From Spirochaetales bacterium (GTDB lineage Bacteria; Spirochaetota; Spirochaetia; Treponematales; Rectinemataceae), in NCBI GenBank assembly GCA_015657395.1, contig JADLKI010000004.1, positions 15,098 to 24,016 of the forward strand: a stretch of DNA of 8,919 nt, read 5' to 3'. The position numbers and the translations under genes are program-made. Of this stretch, positions 1 through 5,791 are shown piece by piece. The stretch's first letter is position 1, and each line of letters begins with the position of its first letter. The notes beneath the pieces are model-generated. The model had not been told where the DNA came from. It worked only from the letters and a program-made list of their open reading frames with translations, and did not search any database.

Positions 1-621
1 GGAGGGGAACGTTCGCGCCTCGCCCTGCTGAAGCTGCTTCTGAAGCCTTCGAATCTGCTCGTGCTCGATGAGCCGACGAACCATCTGGATTTGACGAGCA
101 AGGATATTCTGCTCGAATCGCTGAGAAAGTATGAGGGCACGGTGATCTTCGTCTCGCACGACCGCCAGTTCCTCGATGAGCTCGCGGACAGAGTGCTCGA
201 GCTCTCCTGCGGCCTGTCTCCGCGCCTCTACCATGGGAATTACGCCTATTATCTCGAAAAGAAGGCACAGGAGAGCAGCGCCGGGCCGGGCCTGAATAAA
301 GATCGCGAAGCCGATGCGCCGGGCGCTGGGCAGAGCGCCGACCAGGTTTCTGCCTCGACCCGCGACTGGGAAGAGGAGAAGGCGCGCAAGGCCCGCCTGC
401 GCAAGCTCAAGCGCCGCGAAGAAGAGGTATCCGCGCGCATCGCGGCCATAGCTGCAGGAAAAGCCAGGCTCCAGGAGGAGCTGGGGCACCCCCGCACCTA
501 TATCGATGGAGAAAAGACCCGGCGCATCCTCGCCGAGCTGGAAGACTTCGATCGGGAAACCGAACGCCTCAACCAGGAATGGCTCGAGATTGCGGAGTCC
601 CTGGCGGAAGAGGAAGCGTGA
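1..621 (+). CDS. ABC-F family ATPase, C-terminal part (5' end outside window)
   Basis: The frame is open from base 1 and ends at TGA 619-621, so this is the last 206 codons of a larger gene. ABC-F proteins are soluble twin-ATPase factors, most of which act on the ribosome (translation factors or antibiotic-resistance factors). Visible features of the second ATPase domain are the end of the ABC signature (GGERSRLALL, residues 1-10), Walker B with the ABC-F hallmark LLVLDEPTNHLD (about 19-30) and the H-switch VIFVSHDRQFLDELADRV (about 48-65). Residues about 120-206 are highly charged and Lys/Arg/Glu-rich, with a long predicted coiled coil, matching the C-terminal extension of Uup/YheS-like members. 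No transmembrane segments are seen, which excludes an exporter. The gene converges on the lipoprotein gene with only 10 bp between stop codons. The exact subfamily cannot be assigned without the N-terminal half. Confidence 0.93.
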   Translation, partial: GGERSRLALLKLLLKPSNLLVLDEPTNHLDLTSKDILLESLRKYEGTVIFVSHDRQFLDELADRVLELSCGLSPRLYHGNYAYYLEKKAQESSAGPGLNKDREADAPGAGQSADQVSASTRDWEEEKARKARLRKLKRREEEVSARIAAIAAGKARLQEELGHPRTYIDGEKTRRILAELEDFDRETERLNQEWLEIAESLAEEEA

Positions 622-631
622 TCGGGGCGCT

Positions 632-1030
632 TTACTTTGCGCCTGTCAGCTCGGCTATCATCTTCTCGGAGAGCAGCTTCCACGTCGGGGACAGACTCGA
701 GGCATCCGGCTCATCGTAGCGCGCGACAATCTCTCTGAATGCCGCGACCGCCTTGTCCTTGTGGCCTCTCTTGTACTCGATGAACGCCATCTCGTATTTG
801 GCGTTCAGCATATAGTTCGGGTCGCTGCCATAGCGTTCGAGCAGAACCTGGTAGTAATAGCTTGCGCCGTTAAGGTCATATGCATCGTATCGCTCCTGCG
901 CGAGCTGTATGATCTTCTGGGCGCTCGCATCCTGGGGAACCGGTGCCGGAGACGAGGCGCAGGAGAAGAACAACACGGAGAGACACACAAACATCGAAAA
1001 TCCAACAATTCGAATAAGGTTTCTATGCAT
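632..1030 (-). CDS. Small TPR-like lipoprotein
   Basis: A 132-residue protein. Residues 1-23 form a lipoprotein signal peptide: MHRN plus Arg7, a hydrophobic core at 9-22, then FFSC with the lipidated Cys24. The lipobox has Phe at -3 and -2, which is relaxed compared with the usual [LVI][AST][GAS]C and of the kind tolerated in spirochaetes. Mature residues 25-36 are a Ser/Ala/Pro linker. Residues about 37-109 are helical and fit two TPR-like repeats (AQERYDAYDLNGASYYYQVL and AKYEMAFIEYKRGHKDKAVA), so a periplasmic or surface protein-interaction role is inferred. The ATG at 1028-1030 is supported by a Shine-Dalgarno sequence (TGAGGAAA on the minus strand, plus positions 1035-1042). It is transcribed divergently from the DUF554 gene from an overlapping promoter. 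The specific function is unknown. Confidence 0.85.
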   Translation of the reverse strand: MHRNLIRIVGFSMFVCLSVLFFSCASSPAPVPQDASAQKIIQLAQERYDAYDLNGASYYYQVLLERYGSDPNYMLNAKYEMAFIEYKRGHKDKAVAAFREIVARYDEPDASSLSPTWKLLSEKMIAELTGAK

Positions 1031-1034
1031 ATGA

Positions 1035-1064
1035 TTTCCTCACGGAAAAGGATTATGCTATACT
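1035..1064 (+). promoter_or_regulatory. Extended -10 promoter of the DUF554 gene
   Basis: An extended -10 element TGCTATACT lies at 1056-1064 (TG at 1056-1057, TATACT 1059-1064). The best -35 candidate, TTTCCT at 1035-1040 with an 18-bp spacer, is weak, as is common for extended -10 promoters. The predicted start near 1071 leaves a short leader carrying GAGGT (1073-1077), 11 nt before the ATG at 1089. The element shares bases with the leftward lipoprotein promoter. Confidence 0.5.
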
Positions 1065-1080
1065 CGCCCAACGAGGTCAA
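1052..1080 (-). promoter_or_regulatory. Promoter of the lipoprotein gene (sigma-70 type)
   Basis: Read on the minus strand, TTGACC (plus 1075-1080) is followed after 17 bp by CATAAT (plus 1052-1057); each box matches consensus at 5 of 6 positions. Predicted transcription starts near 1045, giving a leader of about 15 nt that contains the Shine-Dalgarno site at 1035-1042. The -10 box overlaps the extended -10 of the rightward promoter by two bases. Confidence 0.6.
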
Positions 1081-1088
1081 GACGAACC

Positions 1089-1784
1089 ATGATCGCGACA
1101 GTCATCAACGCAGGGGCCATCATTCTGGGATCCTTTATCGGGCTTTTTATACGCAAAGGCATCAAGGAAGAATACCGCAGAGTAGTGTTCACGGCGGCGG
1201 GCCTGACGTCGCTGACGATCGGCATCCAGATGGTGATCAAGACGAACCATATCCTCGCATTTGCGCTTGCGCTGATGATAGGCGGGCTTGCGGGAACCAT
1301 GCTCGACGTGGAGGGCGGCATAGAACGCCTGGGAGAGCGGCTCAAAAAGCGCTTTGCGAGCAGGTCCGAAGGTGCCTTTGCGGCGGGCTTTCTGAACGGC
1401 TCGGTGTTGTTCTGCACGGGCGCAATGGCGATCCTGGGTTCATTCCAGGCCGGCACCGAAGGCGATTATTCGCTTTTATTCACCAAGACCGTCCTCGATG
1501 GATTCGTGTCGATCATTTTTGCGGGCGCGATGGGCATTGGCGTCGCTTTTTCGGCCCTTTCGGTGTTCGTGTACCAGGGAGCGCTCACACTCCTTTCAGG
1601 CTACATCAGGCCCTATGTGAGCGACCTTATGCTGGCCGAGCTCACGGCTACCGGCGGGGCCCTCATCATCATGATCAGCCTGGGACTTCTGGAGATAAAG
1701 AGCTTCAAAACCGGAAATTTCCTGCCGGCCATCCTCGTCATTGTGGCGCTCGTCCTTGTAATGCCGATTCTTTCATTCCTATAA
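1089..1784 (+). CDS. DUF554 (YdfK-like) integral membrane protein
   Basis: A 231-residue, very hydrophobic protein matching the DUF554 family in length and motifs. It starts MIATVINAGAIILGSFIGL (first helix, residues 1-20). Further helices are evident at about 53-72, 96-118, 137-165, 187-201 and 211-231. The most characteristic stretch is LFCTGAMAILGSFQAG at 107-122, followed by GDYSLLFTKTVLDGF at 125-139. A charged loop (ERLGERLKKRFASRSEG, about 79-95) lies between the halves. It is expected in the cytoplasmic membrane. Members are described as possible transporters, but the substrate is not established and I do not assign one. The ATG at 1089 is preceded by GAGGT at 1073-1077. The stop overlaps the -10 box of the next gene, and the gap to that gene is 7 bp. 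Confidence 0.92.
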   Translation: MIATVINAGAIILGSFIGLFIRKGIKEEYRRVVFTAAGLTSLTIGIQMVIKTNHILAFALALMIGGLAGTMLDVEGGIERLGERLKKRFASRSEGAFAAGFLNGSVLFCTGAMAILGSFQAGTEGDYSLLFTKTVLDGFVSIIFAGAMGIGVAFSALSVFVYQGALTLLSGYIRPYVSDLMLAELTATGGALIIMISLGLLEIKSFKTGNFLPAILVIVALVLVMPILSFL

Positions 1785-1785
1785 T
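1756..1785 (+). promoter_or_regulatory. Promoter inside the end of the DUF554 gene, for the acyltransferase
   Basis: TTGTAA (1756-1761), an 18-bp spacer and a perfect TATAAT (1780-1785) form a good sigma-70-type promoter. The TATAAT overlaps the TAA stop of the DUF554 gene (1782-1784). The predicted transcription start, about 6-8 nt after the -10 box, falls at or within a base or two of the ATG at 1792. The downstream mRNA could therefore be leaderless, consistent with the lack of a Shine-Dalgarno sequence there. Confidence 0.5.
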
Positions 1786-1791
1786 TGTACC

Positions 1792-3159
1792 ATGAACGTG
1801 GAACGCGGCAGGAGTCGCGAACAGCAGTTTATCCGTACCCGGCGGGAAGACGAGGCGGGGGTGTGGTATGCCCTCGACAATGCCGCGATCATAATGCCCG
1901 CCGTCACGAATGAGATTACGACGGGACTTTTCAGGTTTGAGGCAGAGCTCGATGCCCCCATCGACCCCGAGGCGATGAAGGGCGCCCTCGATTTGACGGT
2001 GCGGCGCATGCCGTACTTCAACGTGAGCCTCAGGAGAGGGCTTTTCTGGTACTACTTCGAGCCCTGCAGCACACTGCCGCCCCTCTACCCGGATTCGCCG
2101 AGCCCCTGTCAGAAATGGGACATAAACAGGAGCGGAACGTGCATGTTCCGCGTCCGCTGTGAGCAGAACCGCATCGCAGCGGAGTTTTCGCACGCCATGA
2201 CCGACGGCACGGGCGGCCTGAGCTTCTTCAAGACGCTCCTCGCCCACTACTTCTTGCTGAAAGGAATAGATCCCGGAATCCGGCTCGGGGAAGGCGAGTG
2301 GAGCGACATCCTCGCCTCGGGAAGCGCTGTTCAGGAGGAATTCGAAGATGCCTACCAGCGCTATTTCCCCAAGGGACTGCCTTTCCCGGAGACAGGGCTC
2401 AATGCCTTTCATCTTGATTCAAGGCCCTTGCCCGGAGGCCAGTACCGGGTGATATCCGGGATTCTGTCGACCGCCCAGGTGCTGGCCGAGGCCAAGCGGC
2501 GCAATGCCACTCTCACCGAGCTCCTGGTCGCGGTGTATCTCGATGCGCTCCAGCATATCTGGCACGAGACGAAACCGCACCCCCGCACCCCCCTGGTCGC
2601 GGTGGAAGTCCCGATCAACCTGCGGGCCCTGTTCCCTTCGCGCACATTCCGCAATTTTTCGCTTTTTGTGCTCATAAGTGAAGACATGCGGCTCGGCATG
2701 CGCAGCTTTGACGAACTGGTCGAGCGGACACACTATCAGATGAAGCTCGAATACGACCGCATGAGCATCGCGAAACACCTGAGCCGCAACGCAGGAAGCG
2801 CCAGAAGCCTCGGGGTGCGCCTTGTGCCCTTGTGGATCAAGGATATTTTCGCGCGGATACTCTTTGCCAAATTCGGTGAATCGATGCTCTCGGGCTTTAT
2901 CTCGAATTTGGGACCAGTGGAGATGCCGCCCGGATTTGTTCCCCATATTCACAGGTTTGGATTCATCCCCGCCCCCAGCCTGACGACGCTGACCAACGCC
3001 TCGGTGGTGAGCTGGGGAGACGAGCTGCTCGTCAATTTCGGAAGCCTCGCACAGTCGCGAGACATTGAGCGCCTGTTCTTTCGGCGCCTGAGGAGCCTGG
3101 GACTGCATGTCAGCGTCTCATGCCGGCTCGAGGAGGAAACCCATGCCATACTGCCCTGA
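1792..3159 (+). CDS. Alcohol acetyltransferase/condensation-domain-like acyltransferase
   Basis: A 455-residue soluble protein of the CoA-dependent acyltransferase fold (chloramphenicol acetyltransferase, condensation domain, alcohol acetyltransferase). The catalytic HxxxDG motif is intact as HAMTDG (His134, Asp138, Gly139) at the expected place in the first half. Other family-like blocks are WYALDNAAIIMPAV (25-38, the usual N-terminal start of homology), RRGLFWYYFEP (81-91), PINLRALFPSRTFRNFS (274-290) and SNLGPVEMP (371-379, near the channel or latch region). By family knowledge it transfers an acyl group from CoA or a carrier to an alcohol or amine; donor and acceptor cannot be read from the sequence. 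The start is uncertain: ATG 1792 has no Shine-Dalgarno sequence but sits at a predicted transcription start, while GTG 1861 has GAGG six bases before it and would begin right at the conserved VWYALDNAA. The 3' end overlaps the zinc-ribbon gene by 17 bp, indicating co-transcription. Confidence 0.85.
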   Translation: MNVERGRSREQQFIRTRREDEAGVWYALDNAAIIMPAVTNEITTGLFRFEAELDAPIDPEAMKGALDLTVRRMPYFNVSLRRGLFWYYFEPCSTLPPLYPDSPSPCQKWDINRSGTCMFRVRCEQNRIAAEFSHAMTDGTGGLSFFKTLLAHYFLLKGIDPGIRLGEGEWSDILASGSAVQEEFEDAYQRYFPKGLPFPETGLNAFHLDSRPLPGGQYRVISGILSTAQVLAEAKRRNATLTELLVAVYLDALQHIWHETKPHPRTPLVAVEVPINLRALFPSRTFRNFSLFVLISEDMRLGMRSFDELVERTHYQMKLEYDRMSIAKHLSRNAGSARSLGVRLVPLWIKDIFARILFAKFGESMLSGFISNLGPVEMPPGFVPHIHRFGFIPAPSLTTLTNASVVSWGDELLVNFGSLAQSRDIERLFFRRLRSLGLHVSVSCRLEEETHAILP

Positions 3160-3882
3160 TTGCGGCGCCGAGATAGGCGATGCACCGCACTGCCCACTCT
3201 GCGGTGCCAAGAACCCAAGAGCGGCGACTGGTCCCGGCACGGAAAAGTCGTGTGCAGATTCAAGTCCGGAGAAATCTTCCGAGCTGCGTTTCATGCCGGA
3301 GGTTGACCAGGAAGAATTCAGCGGCGCCGAAAAGCGGACCATGGCGTGGGAAGTGCTTTCGGTGGCCTTTTGCATAGCGATCCTCGTGCTGGCCGCGGTC
3401 AATTTCTTTGAATCGAGGCGATTTTCCTGGTCGCTCTATCCCATCGCTTCAATGTTGCTGCTGTGGGTCGAGGGCGCGGCCCTGCTCGTGCTGAAGGAAA
3501 AACCTTTTCTCAGGGTGTTCCTGAGTGCCCTTGCACCTTTGGTTTTCCTTGTGGCACTTGGGTTTATTACAAAGGACCCCCGGGGGCACTCGGGCTTGCG
3601 GTGCCCATCGCCGTCCTTGTCGAGTCGCTCACGGGGGCAGTCTTTCTCGCAATCGGCAGAAGCAGACAGAAAGGATTGAACCTGATCGCCTATGTGCTCA
3701 TAGCGATCGCCGCCCTCTGCGTCGGGCTGGAAATATTTATCGACCTGTTCTCGAGAGGCGCCGTATTCTTCGACTGGTCACCCATCTGTGCGATGTCCCT
3801 GCTGCCGATCGCCGCTTTTTTGCTGTATCTCCATTACCGCGTCGTCAGGGCGACCAATCTGCGGAGACTCTTTCATCTGTAG
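3143..3882 (+). pseudogene. Zinc-ribbon six-helix membrane protein (DUF6320-like), frameshifted
   Basis: ATG 3143 has an ideal AGGAGG at 3131-3136. The first frame begins MPYCPDCGAEIGDAPHCPLC, a zinc ribbon with Cys4, Cys7, Cys17 and Cys20, then a polar linker (21-68) and three membrane helices (about 69-90, 95-118, 121-143). After about codon 145, at the palindrome CCCCCGGGGG (3577-3586), this frame becomes polar and stops at 3677-3679. The -1 frame instead continues with three more helices (GALGLAVPIAVLVESLTGAV, then LIAYVLIAIAALCVGLEIF and a FFDWSPICAMSLLPIAAFLL segment) to TAG 3880-3882. Restoring one base gives one protein of about 246 residues with six helices. The zinc ribbon plus short helices next to an alcohol-acetyltransferase-like gene matches DUF6320 proteins as I know them. 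The lesion may be a real mutation or a homopolymer sequencing error; if real, only the 178-residue three-helix product is made. Confidence 0.8.
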
Positions 3883-4092
3883 AACTCAAAAAACGGAGCC
3901 TGGATCGAGCCCCCATTGAATAAACAGACCATTTGCCATACACTGCAGAAAATTCGTCGATTTGCGCTACATGAATCGGCTCATCCAGTCGAGCGCCATC
4001 GTTCCGAACCTCCATACGGTCATTCTAAATGATCTCCGACTTTGATTGATCAGGATTCATGCCTTTCAACAAATACATATAAAGGAATTCTC

Positions 4093-5433
4093 TTGAATTT
4101 TTCCTCATTTTCGTTTGACAGCTCCATCATGAATGCTATCGACCGCGCCGGCTATACCGAGCCGACCCCAATCCAGTCCCGTGCAATCGGTCCGATTCTC
4201 GAAGGAAAGGATTTGCTTGGTCTCGCACAGACGGGGACCGGGAAAACGGCGGCATTTGCGTTGCCAATCCTCCAGCACCTCTTGTCCGGGAAGCGCTGCA
4301 CTGCCCGGGCTCTTGTCCTGTCTCCCACCCGCGAACTCGCCGAACAGACGCGCAAGGCCTTCGAAACTCTTGGCAAAGAGACAGGCCTTTTTGCGCTTTC
4401 GATTTACGGCGGCGTCTCTGTCTCTGGGCAACTCCGTTCCCTGAAACGCGACATGCCGGAAATTATTGTCGCATGTCCGGGGCGGCTCCTCGACCTTATG
4501 GGACAGCACGCGATTACCCTCGAGGACATAGAGACACTCGTGCTCGACGAGGCGGACCAGATGTTCGATATGGGCTTTCTCCCCTCGATCAGGAAGATTA
4601 TTGCATCGCTTCCCGAGAAGCATCAGACGCTGATGTTCTCTGCAACCCTTCCGGCGGAGATACGGAGTCTTGCCCGCGAATTCCAGAAGGAACCGGCGCG
4701 AGTCGAAATCAGCAACTCCCGGCCGGTCGAGACCGTCAGCCACATCGTCTACCCCGTCACACAGACCGACAAAAACGCAGTTCTCTCCGAAATTCTGAAA
4801 GATACCGCGACCGGCCAGGTGCTCATCTTTGCACGGACCAAACATCGCGCCCAAAAACTCGCGGTCCATCTTTCCGAAGAAGGCCACCTCGCAGCATCGC
4901 TCCATGGCAACCTTTCGCAGGCACAGCGCGACAAAGCCATGCAGAAATTCCGCAGCGGCAAAGTGCGCATCATGGTCGCCACCGATATTGCGGCACGAGG
5001 CATCGATATCAGCGGCATTTCCCATGTCATCAACTTCGATATGCCGGATACCGCCGAAGCATACACGCACCGCATAGGCCGCACCGGTCGCATGATGCAC
5101 AGCGGCACCGCACTGACGCTCGCAACTCCCGAGGACCGCTCAATGCTCAGGATTATCGAAGGCTTACTGGGCAAACCGATCGAGCGAAAGATCGTCCCCC
5201 TGCGTGATAAGGGAATCGAAAATCCGCTGAGTGACCGGGCATATCCGACGCGTGAACCGGCGGCCTCGAATGGAGCGCGCGATGAGCACCCCAACGGGCA
5301 CAACAGGGCCCACGACAAGGCCACACGCCGGGCCAAGCCCAATGCACCCCACAGATCGGCCCATAGTGGCTCCAGAGACTCGGCGCGCCACATGCTTGGC
5401 AGGCATTCAAAAGAATTCGTTTCCATACCTTGA
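4093..5433 (+). CDS. rhlE: RhlE-type DEAD-box ATP-dependent RNA helicase
   Basis: A 446-residue RNA helicase, acting in the cytoplasm on rRNA maturation or mRNA structure by family knowledge. All motifs are present and intact: Q motif GYTEPTPIQ (20-28), motif I AQTGTGKT (45-52), Ia PTRELAEQ (78-85), Ib CPGRLLD (128-134), II DEAD (152-155), III SAT (183-185), IV LIFART (244-249), V VATDIAARGID (295-305) and VI HRIGRTGR (326-333). After about 385 a basic, low-complexity tail rich in Arg, His, Asn and Ser follows, as in RhlE-like proteins, and probably contacts RNA. I chose TTG 4093 because AAGGA at 4082-4086 lies six bases upstream and the product then starts MNFSSFSFD, like family members. The frame stays open to another TTG at 4042, but that adds residues unlike the family. 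Bases 3883-4092 upstream hold no gene and no convincing promoter. The stop lies within the tRNA promoter. Confidence 0.92.
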   Translation: MNFSSFSFDSSIMNAIDRAGYTEPTPIQSRAIGPILEGKDLLGLAQTGTGKTAAFALPILQHLLSGKRCTARALVLSPTRELAEQTRKAFETLGKETGLFALSIYGGVSVSGQLRSLKRDMPEIIVACPGRLLDLMGQHAITLEDIETLVLDEADQMFDMGFLPSIRKIIASLPEKHQTLMFSATLPAEIRSLAREFQKEPARVEISNSRPVETVSHIVYPVTQTDKNAVLSEILKDTATGQVLIFARTKHRAQKLAVHLSEEGHLAASLHGNLSQAQRDKAMQKFRSGKVRIMVATDIAARGIDISGISHVINFDMPDTAEAYTHRIGRTGRMMHSGTALTLATPEDRSMLRIIEGLLGKPIERKIVPLRDKGIENPLSDRAYPTREPAASNGARDEHPNGHNRAHDKATRRAKPNAPHRSAHSGSRDSARHMLGRHSKEFVSIP

Positions 5434-5458
5434 CATTTGCTGCGATTTTTTGTAAATT
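5430..5458 (+). promoter_or_regulatory. Promoter of the initiator tRNA gene
   Basis: A perfect TTGACA at 5430-5435, a 17-bp T-rich spacer and TAAATT at 5453-5458 (4 of 6). The predicted start near 5465 is five bases before the tRNA, and the bases between the -10 box and the gene are partly GC-rich (CGCGCC), as in stringently controlled stable-RNA promoters. The -35 box contains the TGA stop of the helicase gene (5431-5433). Confidence 0.7.
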
Positions 5459-5469
5459 TATTCTCGCGC

Positions 5470-5542
5470 CGCAGGGTAGAGCAGTTGGCAGCTCGTCGGG
5501 CTCATAACCCGGAGGTCGGAGGTTCGAGTCCTCCCCCTGCTA
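5470..5542 (+). tRNA. Initiator tRNA-fMet (CAT anticodon)
   Basis: The full cloverleaf folds by eye. The acceptor stem pairs GCAGGG (5471-5476) with CCCTGC (5535-5540), the D stem GAGC with GCTC, the anticodon stem TCGGG with CCCGG around the loop CTCATAA (anticodon CAT 5503-5505), and the T stem GGAGG (5518-5522) with CCTCC (5530-5534) around TTCGAGT. Initiator identity is shown by three consecutive G-C pairs at the base of the anticodon stem (29-31/39-41), the A11-U24 D-stem pair and the unpaired 1-72 position. Position 72 is U, giving C1-U72 rather than the textbook C1-A72. The discriminator is A73 (5542), and CCA is not encoded (TAG follows), so a CCA-adding enzyme is required. It has its own promoter and an intrinsic terminator. 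Confidence 0.97.
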
Positions 5543-5550
5543 TAGACTGG

Positions 5551-5576
5551 AAGGCTTCCGAAAGGAAGCCTTTTTT
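5551..5576 (+). terminator. Intrinsic terminator after tRNA-fMet
   Basis: A perfect 9-bp stem AAGGCTTCC (5551-5559) / GGAAGCCTT (5564-5572) with a GAAA tetraloop, followed by a T run (5571-5576). It lies eight bases after the tRNA 3' end and insulates it from the downstream gene. Confidence 0.95.
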
Positions 5577-5742
5577 GTTGGGTGATGGTCTGTATCTCCC
5601 CAGGCCCCCTCTCTCTATGATTCTCTGCTCGCTGCCCATAGTTCCGATGCCGAGCCATTGCCGCATCAGAGCAGAACTGATGAATGTAAACAAAAATAAA
5701 TGTATATAAAGAATGGAATAATAACTATTTGTAATAATAAGC

Positions 5743-5771
5743 TTGAAATTTTATGCTTAATAGTACAAAAT
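5743..5771 (+). promoter_or_regulatory. Candidate promoter of the AAA/DUF4143 gene in an AT-rich leader
   Basis: TTGAAA (5743-5748), 17 bp and CAAAAT (5766-5771). Bases about 5690-5775 are strikingly AT-rich compared with the rest of the window and could act as an UP element upstream. The rest of 5577-5742 shows no gene or RNA that I recognise. The AT richness makes chance matches likely, hence low confidence. Confidence 0.35.
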
Positions 5772-5791
5772 AGACATCGGGAGAGAGCAGT

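Noticed and set aside
621..645. GGCGC/GCGCC hairpin between the convergent ABC-F and lipoprotein stops as a terminator
   Set aside because: Only a 5-bp stem with an 8-nt loop and no T run on either strand; too weak to call.
506..1795. A 429-codon plus-strand open frame spanning the ABC-F end, lipoprotein gene and DUF554 gene
   Set aside because: It has no recognisable domain, is Arg/His/Gly-rich low-quality translation, and overlaps three convincing genes in other frames or on the opposite strand.
1738..2412. Minus-strand open frames within the acyltransferase gene (also 2419-3108)
   Set aside because: The plus strand encodes a coherent acyltransferase with its catalytic motif; the antisense translations show no family features.
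3577..3586. Programmed -1 ribosomal frameshifting in the zinc-ribbon membrane protein
   Set aside because: There is no A/T-rich X XXY YYZ slippery heptamer or Shine-Dalgarno-like stimulator. The C5G5 run better fits an indel, although it cannot be fully excluded.
3971..4045. A 24-codon open frame (MNRLIQSS...) before the helicase
   Set aside because: No Shine-Dalgarno sequence, very short and no recognisable features; probably chance.
4078..4083. TATAAA as the -10 box of the helicase promoter
   Set aside because: It overlaps the Shine-Dalgarno site and has no matching -35; transcription would start at the TTG codon without using that site.
4105..5100. A 331-codon minus-strand open frame
   Set aside because: It is antisense to the helicase, whose motifs are all intact; the length comes from high-GC codon bias.
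5523..5545. The 3' end of tRNA-fMet as a mobile-element attachment site
   Set aside because: No second copy of the tRNA 3' end and no integrase gene found in the window.
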